A stretch of DNA of 64,000 bases from NCBI GenBank assembly GCA_002280855.1, contig NCEU01000001.1:62001-126000 (forward strand). Direction: 5' to 3'. Source of the DNA: Sphingomonadales bacterium 32-65-25 (GTDB lineage Bacteria > Pseudomonadota > Alphaproteobacteria > Sphingomonadales > Sphingomonadaceae). Each line of letters starts with the position of its first letter. Position 1 is the first letter of the stretch. A program made the position numbers and the translations under genes. Under the pieces are notes generated by a model. That model saw only the letters and a list, made by a program, of their open reading frames with translations, was not told where the DNA came from and did no database searches. Positions 33,756-43,648 of the stretch are shown piece by piece.

Positions 33756-34409
33756 TCACGCCGCCGGCTTCTCGCTCCACAACGCCGGAAACAGCCGCTT
33801 GAAGCCTTCCACCTTGGGAATGTCATTATAAACGATATAGGGCTGCGTCGGGTGGGCGCGCAGGTAATTCTGGTGGTAACCCTCGCCGGCATAGAAGGGC
33901 TTGGCGCCTTCGAACGTCGTCACGATCTTCGGCTTCCAGGTGCCGGCCTTCTCCAGTTGCGCCACATAGGCCTTGGCAATCCGTTCCTGCTCTGCCCCGC
34001 GGGTGAACAGCGCGCTGCGATACTGGCTGCCGGTATCGGGGCCCTGGCGGTTCAACTGGGTCGGGTCATGCGCGACCGAGAAGAAGATACGCAGCAACGT
34101 GCCATAGGAAACGACGGCAGGATCATAGGTCACTTCCACCGCTTCGGCGTGGCCGGTCAGGCCGCTGCCGGTGACCTCGTAGATGGCCGTTGCCCTCGCG
34201 CCGCCGGCATAACCCGAAACGACGGAGCGAACGCCCTTCACCCGTTCGAACACGCCTTCCACGCCCCAGAAGCAGCCGCCGGCAAAGACCGCCTTCTGCA
34301 ACGGGGCTTTTGTGAGCGGCGCATCAATGGCCGGGGCCGGGGCCAGCACCATGCGCTCGGCGGCGCAGGCGGGCGTGGCAAGGGCCAGAGCAATCAGCAA
34401 TGCGCGCAT
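33756..34409 (-). CDS. msrA: Peptide-methionine (S)-S-oxide reductase MsrA, exported
   Basis: Repairs oxidised methionine. It has 217 residues. A signal peptide (MRALLIALALATPACA) indicates periplasmic location; it could be lipidated at that Cys. The catalytic motif is AVFAGGCFWGVEGVFERV; SGYAGG, GHAEAVEVTYDP and DPTQLNRQGPDTGSQYRS are family hallmarks. ATG 34409 shares one base with the msrB stop, so the pair is translationally coupled. Confidence 0.93.
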   Translation of the reverse strand: MRALLIALALATPACAAERMVLAPAPAIDAPLTKAPLQKAVFAGGCFWGVEGVFERVKGVRSVVSGYAGGARATAIYEVTGSGLTGHAEAVEVTYDPAVVSYGTLLRIFFSVAHDPTQLNRQGPDTGSQYRSALFTRGAEQERIAKAYVAQLEKAGTWKPKIVTTFEGAKPFYAGEGYHQNYLRAHPTQPYIVYNDIPKVEGFKRLFPALWSEKPAA

Positions 34410-34885
34410 CAGGCGACCTTCCCCGGAACGAAGTTGAGCGACAGGCCGTTGATGCAATAACGCAGCCCGGTTGGCTTCGGCCCATCATCGAACACATGGC
34501 CCTGGTGGCCGCCGCAGCGGCTGCAATGCACTTCGGTGCGGACCATGAAATAGCTCTTGTCCACCGTGCTGCCGATCGCGGTCTTGTTCAGCGGCTGCCA
34601 GAAGCTCGGCCAGCCGGTGCCGCTGTCAAACTTGTGGGCCGAACTGAACAGCGGCAGCGCGCAGCCGCGGCAGACGAAGGTGCCGGCGCGCTTTTCCTTG
34701 TTCAGCGGCGAGGTGAACGGGCGCTCGGTGGCCTCCTCGCGCAGCACGGCATAGGCATCCTTGCCCAACCGGCGCCGCCATTCATCCGGCGTGTAGCTGA
34801 CAGCAAAGCGACCGGCCGCCGCGAAGGCGGGCGCTGCAAAGGGAAGAGCGGCAATGAGGCCGAGGAGGGAGCGTCGTGTGGTCAT
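34409..34885 (-). CDS. msrB: Peptide-methionine (R)-S-oxide reductase MsrB, exported
   Basis: Acts on the other methionine sulfoxide isomer. It has 158 residues, with a Tat-like or Sec signal (MTTRRSLLGLIAALPFAAPAFA). Zinc cysteines sit in FVCRGCALPL and VHCSRCGGHQGHVFDDG; the substrate site is FDSGTGWPSFW; the catalytic Cys is in RYCINGLSLNF. First gene of the msrB-msrA unit. Having both enzymes exported suggests periplasmic protein repair. Confidence 0.94.
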   Translation of the reverse strand: MTTRRSLLGLIAALPFAAPAFAAAGRFAVSYTPDEWRRRLGKDAYAVLREEATERPFTSPLNKEKRAGTFVCRGCALPLFSSAHKFDSGTGWPSFWQPLNKTAIGSTVDKSYFMVRTEVHCSRCGGHQGHVFDDGPKPTGLRYCINGLSLNFVPGKVA

Positions 34886-34916
34886 GCCCCCATATACGTG
34901 CGCTGCGGCTGAACGG

Positions 34917-36071
34917 TTACTTACCGCGTTGCCGCAGCCAGCTCTGCCCCTGCGATTTCGCCAGATCGACCAGATCCTCCATCGCCACCTGCATGTCGAT
35001 CAGGTGCAGGCCCCAGCCGGGCACGATCTGGCCGCCCACCATCACATCGCCATTGATCGTATCGGTGCGCGGATCGGACGGATCGGCGTTGATGGCGACT
35101 GACAGCACATTGGCGTTCTCGCGGTACATGCACTCACCCGTCAACAGGCCGGGCAGTGCGACGAACGGCGTGTAGATGTTGCGGCCCTTGGCCCATTTCG
35201 GCGCCGGGGTGCCGTTGTCGACGATGCCGGTGCGGTTGACCATCAGCGGGCGCAGCGGGGCACGGCCGCCGGCCAGGGCTGCGGGGTTGGTGCAGGCCAC
35301 TGCCATGCCAGGCGCGGCTTCACGCGGGCGGCCGAACAGGCTGGCCGGCGGCACCGGCATGGTGTCACGGAAGCTCACCCAGGCGACGACGCAACCGGTC
35401 TGCGTGGCGGAGCGGCACAGGGGGGTGGATTTCAGATCGCCGCCAACATCGGCGCCCTGTGGCACCAGCAGATTGTGGCCGGCGAGATAGGCGGCGATGA
35501 TCTGCTTGGCGACGGGCTTGCCTTCGATCTCGTTCTGGATGAACGCCTTGAGCACGCCGCTGCCTTGGCTGTGGCCGATCAGGATGACGCCACGGCCCTT
35601 GTTGTCATGCTTCATATAGTCCGCGAAGGCGGCCGACACGTCGCGCAGGCCCATGGCGGGATCAGCGGTGACCGGCTTGCCCATCATGCGATCCCGCAGC
35701 GTGGCGAGCGTAACCTGGCGATAGAGCGGCGCGAACACCCGGCAGGCCTGGCGGAACGGTGCCGCCTGGGCCTGGGCAACGCCGATCTCCGCCGGATCGG
35801 CGCTCATGTCGCTGTTGGGCGTGGGATCGGTCGAAACCGTGGGATAGACGTAGAAACAGTCGATCTTCGGCTTTTTCGCCGCTGGCAGCATGTCCAGCGT
35901 GACGGTGGCATCGGCTGTCACGCGCGAGGTGCTGGCGTCCCCGCTGCATGGGTCCTTGGCGCCGGGCCGGCACAGCCAGCTTTCCGGCTTGCGATAATCG
36001 GGAGCGGGCGCGGTCTGGGCGATGGCGGGCGCGGCGAGGAGGGCGAGGAGAGGGAGCAGGTGCAGCTTCAT
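34917..36071 (-). CDS. DUF3089 family alpha/beta-hydrolase, exported
   Basis: A 384-residue secreted hydrolase. The signal peptide is MKLHLLPLLALLAAPAIAQ. The conserved domain has KIDCFYVYPTVS, FAPLYRQVTLA, and the nucleophile elbow VILIGHSQGSGVLKAFI (catalytic Ser). LVPQGADVGGDLKSTPLC and GWGLHLIDMQVAM are conserved in DUF3089. ATG 36071 fits the signal peptide better than the upstream GTG. Substrate is unknown; esterase or lipase activity is plausible. Confidence 0.85.
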   Translation of the reverse strand: MKLHLLPLLALLAAPAIAQTAPAPDYRKPESWLCRPGAKDPCSGDASTSRVTADATVTLDMLPAAKKPKIDCFYVYPTVSTDPTPNSDMSADPAEIGVAQAQAAPFRQACRVFAPLYRQVTLATLRDRMMGKPVTADPAMGLRDVSAAFADYMKHDNKGRGVILIGHSQGSGVLKAFIQNEIEGKPVAKQIIAAYLAGHNLLVPQGADVGGDLKSTPLCRSATQTGCVVAWVSFRDTMPVPPASLFGRPREAAPGMAVACTNPAALAGGRAPLRPLMVNRTGIVDNGTPAPKWAKGRNIYTPFVALPGLLTGECMYRENANVLSVAINADPSDPRTDTINGDVMVGGQIVPGWGLHLIDMQVAMEDLVDLAKSQGQSWLRQRGK

Positions 36072-36132
36072 GGGCACATCTGACCCCAATCGTCACCCCG
36101 ACGCAAGCCGGGGTGACTAGGGATGATGCCGC

Positions 36133-38172
36133 TTATTTCCAGCCGTCCTTCAGCACGGGTGACACCTCTTCGCCCATCTTTTCCAGCACTTCGACGATGC
36201 GTTCGCGGCCCACGTCATTCTGCGCCCAGAACATCGGGCCGCCGCGATAGACGGGCCAGCCATAGCCGTTGATCCAGACGATATCGATATCGCTGGCGCG
36301 CTGGGCCTTGCCTTCGGCGAGGATGCGGGCGCCTTCGTTCACCATCGGGAACAGGCAGCGTTCCAGGATTTCCTGATCGTCGATGGTGCGGCGGTTGATG
36401 CCCTTCTCCACGGCATAGGCATCGATGATGGCCAGCGCATCGGGGTTGGGCGTGCGGTTGCGGTTTTCATCGTAGACGTAAAAACCCTTGCCGTTCTTCT
36501 GGCCGCGCAGGCCGGCTTCGCACAGGCGATCGCGCACGCTCTCGCCCTTCGACGTTTCGGCATTCCAGCCGATGTCGAGGCCAGCCAGATCGCTCATCTG
36601 GAACGGGCCCATCGGGAAACCGAAATCGGTCAGCACCCGGTCTATATCGGCCGGCGCCGCGCCTTCCAGCATCAACAGATTGGCCTGTTGCTGGCGGCGG
36701 CTGAGCATGCGGTTGCCGATGAAGCCGTGGCATACGCCGGCGACAACGGCGATCTTGCCGGTGGCCTTGCCCATCGCCATGGCGGTGGCCAGCACCTGCG
36801 GATCCGTCTTCGCGCCGCGCACCACTTCCAGCAGGCGCATGACGTTGGCCGGCGAGAAATAATGCATGCCAACGACCGATTCAGGGCGCGACGTGGCCGA
36901 AGCGATCTCGTCCACATCCAGATAGCTGGTGTTGCTGGCCAGGATGGCGCCGGGCTTGGCGATCTTGTCCAGACGCCCAAAAATATCCTTCTTGATCGCC
37001 ATATTCTCGAACACGGCTTCGATGATCAGGTCGCAATCGGCCAGATCCTCCATGTTCAGCGACGGGGTGAGGCGGCCCATGCGGGCTTCGACCTCTTCCA
37101 TGCTGAACCGGCCCTTCTTGGCGCTGTTCTCGTAATTCTTGCGGATGACGCCAACGCCGCGATCCAGCGCTTCCTGCTTCATTTCGACGATCGTCACCGG
37201 GATGCCGACCGACAGGAAGTTCATCGAAATGCCACCGCCCATGGTGCCGGCACCGATCACGCCCACCTTCTTCACGGGCAGCGGCTGCATATCGGCGGGC
37301 AGCCCGTCGATCTTGGCAGCGGCGCGCTCGGCGAAGAAGACATGGCGCTGGGCAGCGGACTGCAGCCCGGTCATCAGCTTGATGAATTCGCTGCGTTCAA
37401 CCTTCAGGCCGTCTTCGAACGGCAGGGCAACAGCAGCCTCGATGCACTTGATGTTGGCTTCGGGTGCCTCAAAGCCCTTGAACGCCTTGGCATTGGCCTT
37501 GCGCACGTCGGCGAAGAACGGCGCCAGGTCAGCCGCGCTGCCGCCCAGCTTGCTGTTGTCATCGCGCACCTTCTTCAACGGACGTTTTTCGGCCAGCACC
37601 TTGCGGGCGAAGGCGACAGCACCGGCGGTCAGATCACCGTCCACCACCTCGTCCACCAGCCCGGTGGCCAGCGCGTCCTTGGCGCCCATCTGCGCGCCGC
37701 TGGTCACCATTTCGGTCGCCTTCTTCGCGCCTACGATGCGCGGCAGGCGCTGTGTGCCGCCGGCACCGGGCAGCAGGCCCAGCTTCACTTCCGGCAGGCC
37801 GAACTTGGCCTTGGCATCGCTCACCCGGTAATGCGCGCACAGCGCCACTTCCAGGCCGCCGCCCAGCGCAGTGCCGTGGATGGCGGCGATGACGGGCACC
37901 GGCGAGCTTTCCATCGCATCCTGCACCGCCGGCAGCGACGCACCTCGCGGTGGCTTGCCGAATTCGGAAATGTCCGCACCCGCAATGAAGGTTCGGCCGG
38001 CGCAGACCAGCACGGCAGCCTTCACCGCAGAATCAGCGGCGATCGCGGCGAACGCACCGGCCAGGCCATCGCGCACATCGGCGGAAAGCGCGTTGACTGG
38101 TGGCGAATTGACCGTGACGACGGCGATTTCAGCGTCCTTTGCGAGATCGACGACGGTGTTGATGGCGGTCAT
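36133..38172 (-). CDS. Trifunctional-type 3-hydroxyacyl-CoA dehydrogenase / enoyl-CoA hydratase (FadB/FadJ-like)
   Basis: A fatty-acid beta-oxidation enzyme of 679 residues. The N-terminal crotonase domain (residues ~1-190) has [21 protein letters not shown] and [20 protein letters not shown] with the two catalytic Glu. The NAD-binding dehydrogenase domain starts at ~300 ([17 protein letters not shown]), then [29 protein letters not shown] (catalytic His), and two C-terminal helical domains. GGGGAG precedes ATG 38172. The thiolase partner is not adjacent. Confidence 0.93.
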   Translation of the reverse strand: MTAINTVVDLAKDAEIAVVTVNSPPVNALSADVRDGLAGAFAAIAADSAVKAAVLVCAGRTFIAGADISEFGKPPRGASLPAVQDAMESSPVPVIAAIHGTALGGGLEVALCAHYRVSDAKAKFGLPEVKLGLLPGAGGTQRLPRIVGAKKATEMVTSGAQMGAKDALATGLVDEVVDGDLTAGAVAFARKVLAEKRPLKKVRDDNSKLGGSAADLAPFFADVRKANAKAFKGFEAPEANIKCIEAAVALPFEDGLKVERSEFIKLMTGLQSAAQRHVFFAERAAAKIDGLPADMQPLPVKKVGVIGAGTMGGGISMNFLSVGIPVTIVEMKQEALDRGVGVIRKNYENSAKKGRFSMEEVEARMGRLTPSLNMEDLADCDLIIEAVFENMAIKKDIFGRLDKIAKPGAILASNTSYLDVDEIASATSRPESVVGMHYFSPANVMRLLEVVRGAKTDPQVLATAMAMGKATGKIAVVAGVCHGFIGNRMLSRRQQQANLLMLEGAAPADIDRVLTDFGFPMGPFQMSDLAGLDIGWNAETSKGESVRDRLCEAGLRGQKNGKGFYVYDENRNRTPNPDALAIIDAYAVEKGINRRTIDDQEILERCLFPMVNEGARILAEGKAQRASDIDIVWINGYGWPVYRGGPMFWAQNDVGRERIVEVLEKMGEEVSPVLKDGWK

Positions 38173-38275
38173 GGCGGTTTTCTCCCCGATTATTGGCCTG
38201 TTGTGGATTGTTAGCATCACTTCGGCGCGATTGCAGCCTTGTGGATAGGCCAGTGTTTGCGTAGTTTCACCGGCA

Positions 38276-38605
38276 ATGGCGATGAAACTGACCTTGCAAC
38301 AGATGATGACGCGCGCCGCGCTGCCGGCGGTGTGCGTGGCTGTCGCCAGTTATTTTTCGTTCCATGCCGTGTCCGGCCCCACCGGCTATGTCGCCTGGCG
38401 CGAATACAAGGTGCAGCGTTCGAAACTGCAACAGGCTGTGCAAACCAGCGAGGAACAGCAGGCGGCGTTGCAGCGCCGGCTCGTGCTGCTTGATCCGCGC
38501 CATGTCGATCCCGATCTGGCCGATGAACTGGTGCGCCGCAATCTCGATCTGGTGAAGCCGGACGAGGTGATTGTGCCGCTCCCGCAGGCTGCGCCCGCAA
38601 CCTGA
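38276..38605 (+). CDS. ftsB: Septum formation initiator FtsB/DivIC family protein
   Basis: A small bitopic division protein of 109 residues (ATG 38276 or 38282). It has a basic N-terminus, one transmembrane helix (LPAVCVAVASYFSFHAVSG), then a coiled coil (KVQRSKLQQAVQTSEEQQAALQRRLVLL) and the DPDLADELVRRNLDLVKPDEVIV segment typical of FtsB. It works with FtsL and FtsQ in the divisome. Its place just before pdhA is common in sphingomonads. Confidence 0.85.
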   Translation: MAMKLTLQQMMTRAALPAVCVAVASYFSFHAVSGPTGYVAWREYKVQRSKLQQAVQTSEEQQAALQRRLVLLDPRHVDPDLADELVRRNLDLVKPDEVIVPLPQAAPAT

Positions 38606-38720
38606 TATTGCTGAAGTTGAAGGCGATTAACCTGTCTGGCACCTCGCGCCGGATAGGGGCTTTTCGGCGCGGGTGCGACATTTTATGCTTGCCGGGTACC
38701 GCCAGTGAAAGGTGATTAAC

Positions 38721-39770
38721 TTGGCACGCAGCACAGGCCGCAAGGCCGCCTCCGCCCCGCCTATTCCCAACTGGCCGCGACCTGATGAACCGGAACGGTT
38801 CGTCGCCTCACGTGATCAGCTGCTGGAAATGTACCGCCAGATGGTGCTGATCCGACGGTTCGAGGAACGCGCCGGCCAGTTGTATGGCATGGGCCAGATC
38901 GGCGGCTTCTGTCACCTCTACATCGGCCAGGAAGCCGTGGTGGTGGGCCTGCAGGCCGAGCTGATCAAGGGCGATAGCATCATCACCGGCTATCGCGATC
39001 ACGGCCACATGCTGGCTTGCGGCATCAGTTCCAAGGCGGTGATGGCGGAATTGACCGGCCGTGCGGCGGGGATCAGCGGCGGCAAGGGCGGTTCGATGCA
39101 CATGTTCAGCGTTGAACATGGCTTTTTCGGCGGCCACGGCATCGTGGCGGCGCAGGTGCCGTTGGGCGCCGGCCTGGGATTTGCCCACAAATACAAGAAT
39201 GATGGCCATATCGCCGTGACCTATTTTGGCGACGGGGCCTCCAACCAGGGCCAGGTTTATGAAAGCTTCAACATGGCCGAGCTGTGGAAGCTGCCGGTGA
39301 TCTTCGTGATCGAGAACAACCAATATGCCATGGGCACATCGGTGAACCGCGCCAGTTCGGAAGACCAGCTCTATCGCCGCGGCGAAAGCTTCCGCGTGCC
39401 GGGCCTGCAGGTGGACGGCATGGATGTGCTGGCCGTGCGCGGTGCCGCCAAGCTGGCCGTGGAATGGGTGCGCGGCGGCAACGGACCCTTGCTGCTGGAA
39501 ATGAAGACCTATCGCTATCGCGGCCATTCGATGAGCGACCCGGCCAAATATCGCAGCCGCGATGAAGTGCAGGCGATGCGCGAGAAGAGCGACCCGATCG
39601 AAGGGCTGAAGAAGCTGATACTGGAAGGCGGCCATGCCGACGAAGCCGCACTGAAGGCGATTGATCGCGACGTGCGCGACGAGGTGGCGGAAGCGGCAGA
39701 CTTCGCCCTGGAAGCGCCCGAACCCGCGCTGAGCGAACTTCACACCGACGTGCTGTTGGGAACCTATTGA
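38721..39770 (+). CDS. pdhA: Pyruvate dehydrogenase E1 component subunit alpha
   Basis: Part of the complex that converts pyruvate to acetyl-CoA. It has 349 residues. TPP site: [21 protein letters not shown]...[12 protein letters not shown] (GDG...NN). The phosphorylation-loop region [14 protein letters not shown] and [16 protein letters not shown] are typical. TTG 38721 is preferred because AAAGGTG lies 8 bases upstream; a GTG at 38712 is the alternative. Its stop overlaps the pdhB start by one base. Confidence 0.95.
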   Translation: MARSTGRKAASAPPIPNWPRPDEPERFVASRDQLLEMYRQMVLIRRFEERAGQLYGMGQIGGFCHLYIGQEAVVVGLQAELIKGDSIITGYRDHGHMLACGISSKAVMAELTGRAAGISGGKGGSMHMFSVEHGFFGGHGIVAAQVPLGAGLGFAHKYKNDGHIAVTYFGDGASNQGQVYESFNMAELWKLPVIFVIENNQYAMGTSVNRASSEDQLYRRGESFRVPGLQVDGMDVLAVRGAAKLAVEWVRGGNGPLLLEMKTYRYRGHSMSDPAKYRSRDEVQAMREKSDPIEGLKKLILEGGHADEAALKAIDRDVRDEVAEAADFALEAPEPALSELHTDVLLGTY

Positions 39771-41131
39771 TGCCGCAGATTCTTCTCCCCGCCATGTCGC
39801 CCACCATGGAAGAGGGCACGCTGGCCAAGTGGCTGGTTGCCGTGGGCGATGTGGTCAAACCCGGCGACGTGATTGCCGAAATCGAGACCGACAAGGCGAC
39901 GATGGAGCTGGAAGCCGACGACGGCGGCACGGTGACGGCGCTGCTCGTGGCGGGCGGTTCCGAAGGCGTGAAGGTTGGCACGCCGATCATCACCATCGCC
40001 GGGGAGGATGAAGCGGAAACGCCGGCCGTGGCTCCCGCTCCCAAGTTCACCACGGAGGAACCGAAGGCCGTTTCGCTTCCCGAACGGGAGACGCCGGGCG
40101 ATGACAATGCCCCGGTCGCTGCCGCGCCCGCTCCCGATATCGCTCCCGGCCCAACGCGCCGCCAGACCGTGCGCGAAGCCTTGCGCGATGCCATGGCCGA
40201 GGAAATGCGGACCGATCAAACCGTGTTCGTGATGGGCGAGGAAGTCGCCGAATATCAGGGCGCCTACAAGGTAACGCAGGGTCTGCTGGAGGAATTCGGC
40301 GGCAGCCGCGTGATCGATACGCCGATCACCGAATATGGGTTTGCCGGCCTGGGCACCGGCGCGGCGATGGGTGGTCTGAAGCCCATCGTGGAGTTCATGA
40401 CCTTCAATTTCGCCATGCAGGCCATTGATCACATCATCAATTCGGCGGCGAAAACGCTCTACATGTCGGGCGGCCAGATGCGCTGCCCCATCGTGTTCCG
40501 CGGCCCCAACGGTGCCGCCAGCCGGGTGGGCGCCCAGCACAGCCAGAACTACGGGCCATGGTATGCCAGCGTACCCGGCCTGATCGTGCTTGCGCCTTAC
40601 AGCGCCGATGATGCCAAGGGCCTGCTGAAAGCCGCGATCCGCAGCCCCGATCCGGTGGTCTTCCTCGAAAACGAGCTGCTCTACGGCCAGAGCTTCGATG
40701 TGCCGGAAGGCGATCATGTCGTCCCCATCGGCAAGGCGCGCATCGTGAAGGCCGGCACGGATGTGACGCTGGTGAGCTACAGCATCGGCGTGGGCGTGGC
40801 GTTGCAGGCCGCCGAAACGCTGGCCGGGCTGGGCATCAATGCCGAGGTGATCGATCTGCGCACGCTGCGCCCGATGGACACGGCGACAGTGCTGGAAAGC
40901 CTGAAGAAAACCAACCGCATGGTGGTGGTGGAGGAAGGCTGGCCGACCTGTTCGATCGCATCCGAAATCATGGCGGTGGTGATGGAAAAGGGCTTCGATG
41001 ATCTCGATGCGCCGGTGCTGCGGGTGACCAACGTCGATGTGCCGCTGCCCTATGCTGCCAATCTCGAAAAGGCGGCGCTGCTCAAGGCGGAAGACGTCGT
41101 CACCGCCGCCCGCACTGTCTGTTACAAGTGA
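39770..41131 (+). CDS. pdhB: Pyruvate dehydrogenase E1 component subunit beta with lipoyl domain
   Basis: A 453-residue E1 beta subunit with an N-terminal lipoyl domain (residues 1-80; lipoylated Lys in [12 protein letters not shown]), an Ala/Pro linker, then the transketolase-like body ([60 protein letters not shown]). The lipoyl extension is the alphaproteobacterial form. Overlaps with the next frame suggest tight coupling. Confidence 0.95.
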   Translation: MPQILLPAMSPTMEEGTLAKWLVAVGDVVKPGDVIAEIETDKATMELEADDGGTVTALLVAGGSEGVKVGTPIITIAGEDEAETPAVAPAPKFTTEEPKAVSLPERETPGDDNAPVAAAPAPDIAPGPTRRQTVREALRDAMAEEMRTDQTVFVMGEEVAEYQGAYKVTQGLLEEFGGSRVIDTPITEYGFAGLGTGAAMGGLKPIVEFMTFNFAMQAIDHIINSAAKTLYMSGGQMRCPIVFRGPNGAASRVGAQHSQNYGPWYASVPGLIVLAPYSADDAKGLLKAAIRSPDPVVFLENELLYGQSFDVPEGDHVVPIGKARIVKAGTDVTLVSYSIGVGVALQAAETLAGLGINAEVIDLRTLRPMDTATVLESLKKTNRMVVVEEGWPTCSIASEIMAVVMEKGFDDLDAPVLRVTNVDVPLPYAANLEKAALLKAEDVVTAARTVCYK

Positions 41132-41805
41132 GCAGAACGATGAAACCTTCTGGGCAGACCCGCGTCGCCGTGATGATCGATGGCAGTTATTTCAACCGCG
41201 TATCGACCTTCTACAAGTTTGAACATGAAGCCGGCCGGCGCCTGTCGCTGTCCGGCTTGATGGATTTTATCCGCATCGCCGCCGCCGACATGGAGGAAGT
41301 GTCGCGCGCCCGCACACGGGTGGTGGAGGCGCATTATTTCCGTGGCCGTTACACGCTGCGCGATCTGGAAGACCGGGCGCGCAACGCCAGTTTCGTGGAG
41401 GAATCGCTGCGCAACGACCGGGTGTTCGATCAGATCCTGGCGGCCAGCAACATCACGCCGCATTTCACCCGCATCGACACCAACAGCGAACCGCCCAAGG
41501 AACAGGGCATCGATGTGTGGCTGGCGCTGGAGGCGTTCGATCTGGCCGTGTCCAACCGCTGCGACGTGGTGGCATTGGTGGCCGGCGACGGCGATTTCGT
41601 GCCGCTGGTGAAGAAGATCAACGCCATCGGCAAGCGCGCGCTGGTGGTGGCGTGGAGCATGAAATCGGAAGCCGGCACGCAGGTACGCTATTCCGGGCCG
41701 CTAGCAGGCGCCGCCGCCTATTTCCTCGACATGGCCGACCTGATCGACAACCCGGACGACGAGGAGCAGCGCGCTCTGGTTGATCAGCTTTTTGTGGACA
41801 ATTGA
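41128..41805 (+). CDS. NYN domain protein (putative nuclease, LabA/DUF88-like) in the pdh operon
   Basis: A 225-residue protein with a PIN-like NYN fold. Conserved acidic residues sit in [28 protein letters not shown] and [18 protein letters not shown], the pattern Asp...Asp...GDxDF of LabA/DUF88 proteins, which are predicted or shown to act on RNA. GTG 41128 overlaps the pdhB stop; ATG 41140 is an alternative. It ends two bases before pdhC starts. Its role with pyruvate dehydrogenase is unknown. Confidence 0.82.
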   Translation: MSRTMKPSGQTRVAVMIDGSYFNRVSTFYKFEHEAGRRLSLSGLMDFIRIAAADMEEVSRARTRVVEAHYFRGRYTLRDLEDRARNASFVEESLRNDRVFDQILAASNITPHFTRIDTNSEPPKEQGIDVWLALEAFDLAVSNRCDVVALVAGDGDFVPLVKKINAIGKRALVVAWSMKSEAGTQVRYSGPLAGAAAYFLDMADLIDNPDDEEQRALVDQLFVDN

Positions 41806-41807
41806 TC

Positions 41808-43073
41808 ATGGCTATTGATGTGACCATGCCCGCCCTGTCGCCCACCATGGAAGTGGGCACGCTGGCCAAATGGCATGTGAAACTTGGGCAGACCGTGAAA
41901 TCCGGCGACATCATCGCCGAAATCGAAACCGACAAGGCCACCATGGAAGTGGAAGCCGTGGACGAAGGCACGGTGATCGAACTGGCGGTGCCGGAGGGCC
42001 TTGAAAATGTGCCGGTGGGCACGGTGATCCTGCGCCTGGCCGGGGAAGGGGAGGCGGCAACGCCGGCTCCGGCGGCGAAGGCTGCGCCGGCTCCTACTGC
42101 ACCGCCTGCGCCCGTTGCTGCGCCGGCTCCGGTGGCAGCACCTGTTACACTTGCACCGCCAACCGGTGACCGTATCATCGCCAGCCCGCTCGCCCGGCGC
42201 ATCGCTGAAATGAAGGGCGTGGACCTTGCCAGCATCGCCGGCAGCGGTCCGCGTGGCCGTATCGTGCGCGCCGACGTGGAAGCGGCCAGCGGCAAGCCCG
42301 CCGTGGCTGCTGCCCCCGCGCCCGTTGCGGCGGCACCGGCTCCGGTGGCTGCGGCCGCTCCGGTTGCGCCCGTCACCAGCGACATCCCGCATACGGTTGA
42401 GAAGCTCGGCAATGTGCGCAAGGTCATCGCCCGTCGCCTGACCGAGGCCAAGCAGTCGATCCCGCACATCTATCTCACGCTCGATGTCGAACTCGATGCG
42501 CTGCTGAAATTGCGCGGCGAACTCAACAAGGCGCTGGAACCGCGCGGCATCAAGGTGAGCGTTAACGATCTCGTCATCAAGGCGCTGGCGCTGGGCCTGC
42601 GCCAGGTGCCGAAGTGCAACGTGTCGTTCGCCGGCGATAACCTGCTGGTTTACGATCGCGCCGACATCTCGGTCGCCGTCGCAGCGCCATCGGGCCTGAT
42701 CACGCCGATCATCGTCGGCGCCGATGGCAAGGCGGTCAGCCAGATCGCGGCAGAGATGAAGGCGCTCGCCGAAAAGGCCCGCGCCGGCAAGTTGCAGCCG
42801 CACGAATATCAGGGCGGCACCGCCAGCCTGTCCAACCTCGGCATGTTTGGCATCAAACAGTTCGATGCCGTGATCAACCCACCGCAGGCGATGATCCTGG
42901 CCGTGGGTGCGGGCGAGAAGCGCGCCGTGGTCAAGGGCGACGCGCTCGCCATCGCCACGGTGATGACCATCACCGGCAGCTTCGACCACCGCGCCATCGA
43001 TGGGGCAGATGGCGCCGCGTTGATGAGCGCGGTGAAGGCGCTGATCGAAAGCCCGCTGGGGCTGGTGGCGTAA
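41808..43073 (+). CDS. pdhC: Dihydrolipoamide acetyltransferase (E2) of pyruvate dehydrogenase
   Basis: E2 core, 421 residues. The N-terminal lipoyl domain has [12 protein letters not shown]. An Ala/Pro linker follows, then a peripheral subunit-binding domain ([18 protein letters not shown]...[12 protein letters not shown]), a second Ala/Pro linker and the catalytic domain ([21 protein letters not shown] ... [14 protein letters not shown] with catalytic His and Asp). It transfers acetyl groups to CoA. The next gene in the operon is unrelated and AT-rich. Confidence 0.95.
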   Translation: MAIDVTMPALSPTMEVGTLAKWHVKLGQTVKSGDIIAEIETDKATMEVEAVDEGTVIELAVPEGLENVPVGTVILRLAGEGEAATPAPAAKAAPAPTAPPAPVAAPAPVAAPVTLAPPTGDRIIASPLARRIAEMKGVDLASIAGSGPRGRIVRADVEAASGKPAVAAAPAPVAAAPAPVAAAAPVAPVTSDIPHTVEKLGNVRKVIARRLTEAKQSIPHIYLTLDVELDALLKLRGELNKALEPRGIKVSVNDLVIKALALGLRQVPKCNVSFAGDNLLVYDRADISVAVAAPSGLITPIIVGADGKAVSQIAAEMKALAEKARAGKLQPHEYQGGTASLSNLGMFGIKQFDAVINPPQAMILAVGAGEKRAVVKGDALAIATVMTITGSFDHRAIDGADGAALMSAVKALIESPLGLVA

Positions 43074-43074
43074 T

Positions 43075-43638
43075 ATGGAGATTCAGGCTGCTATTGTTGG
43101 CGTTGTGGCTGCGGCGCTGATCGCAGCTATCGTGTATTACTATAAAACAACAATCCTTTGCGACGTTCAATCGCTGAAGGCTTCAGCAAAAATTGAAAAT
43201 GGAGGCTTGGTATTTGGTAAAGGGACTTATCCGAGCATTGATATCGTTCTAGAAAATATAACACTGGAAAACATCGGATTTAGAGATGTTTCTGACGCAG
43301 ATTTTTATCTTGATGGGGTGGGAGATGAATTTTATTTGTCTCGGATTTCGACCAAATCTATTTCTAAATCGACAGTCTCGGTATCTAAAGAAGGTGATGG
43401 TATAAAAATTTCTATCAAGCATTTCCCAAGGAATGAAATTATACAGATTTCAATTTCGCACTCGACAGATAGAAGTATATGGAGAGAAGTAAAGGGTCAG
43501 GGGGAAAAATTCAAGACACAAGAAAAGAAAGAGCGAGAAAATATTATCAAGGGGGCGCTTTGGGTAGTAAAGATGATTACTTTTGGTGTCCTGTTCGGGG
43601 CAGCCGTGAACTACCTGAAGCTGCTAGTTATTAAATGA
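43075..43638 (+). CDS. AT-rich membrane protein of unknown function inserted in the pdh operon
   Basis: A 187-residue protein with an N-terminal transmembrane helix (IVGVVAAALIAAIVYYY), a soluble, probably beta-rich middle (KIENGGLVFGKGTYPSIDIVLENITLENIGF...IKISIKHFPRNEIIQISISHS), a charged stretch (KFKTQEKKEREN), and a C-terminal helix (VVKMITFGVLFGAAVNYLKLL). Beyond its first ~60 bases the gene is strikingly AT-rich and uses Ile/Lys/Asn/Ser codons unlike the GC-rich neighbours. It lies between pdhC and lpd with gaps of 1 and 10 bases. Probably acquired horizontally; no family recognised. Confidence 0.75.
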   Translation: MEIQAAIVGVVAAALIAAIVYYYKTTILCDVQSLKASAKIENGGLVFGKGTYPSIDIVLENITLENIGFRDVSDADFYLDGVGDEFYLSRISTKSISKSTVSVSKEGDGIKISIKHFPRNEIIQISISHSTDRSIWREVKGQGEKFKTQEKKERENIIKGALWVVKMITFGVLFGAAVNYLKLLVIK

Positions 43639-43648
43639 GGCGAGATAG

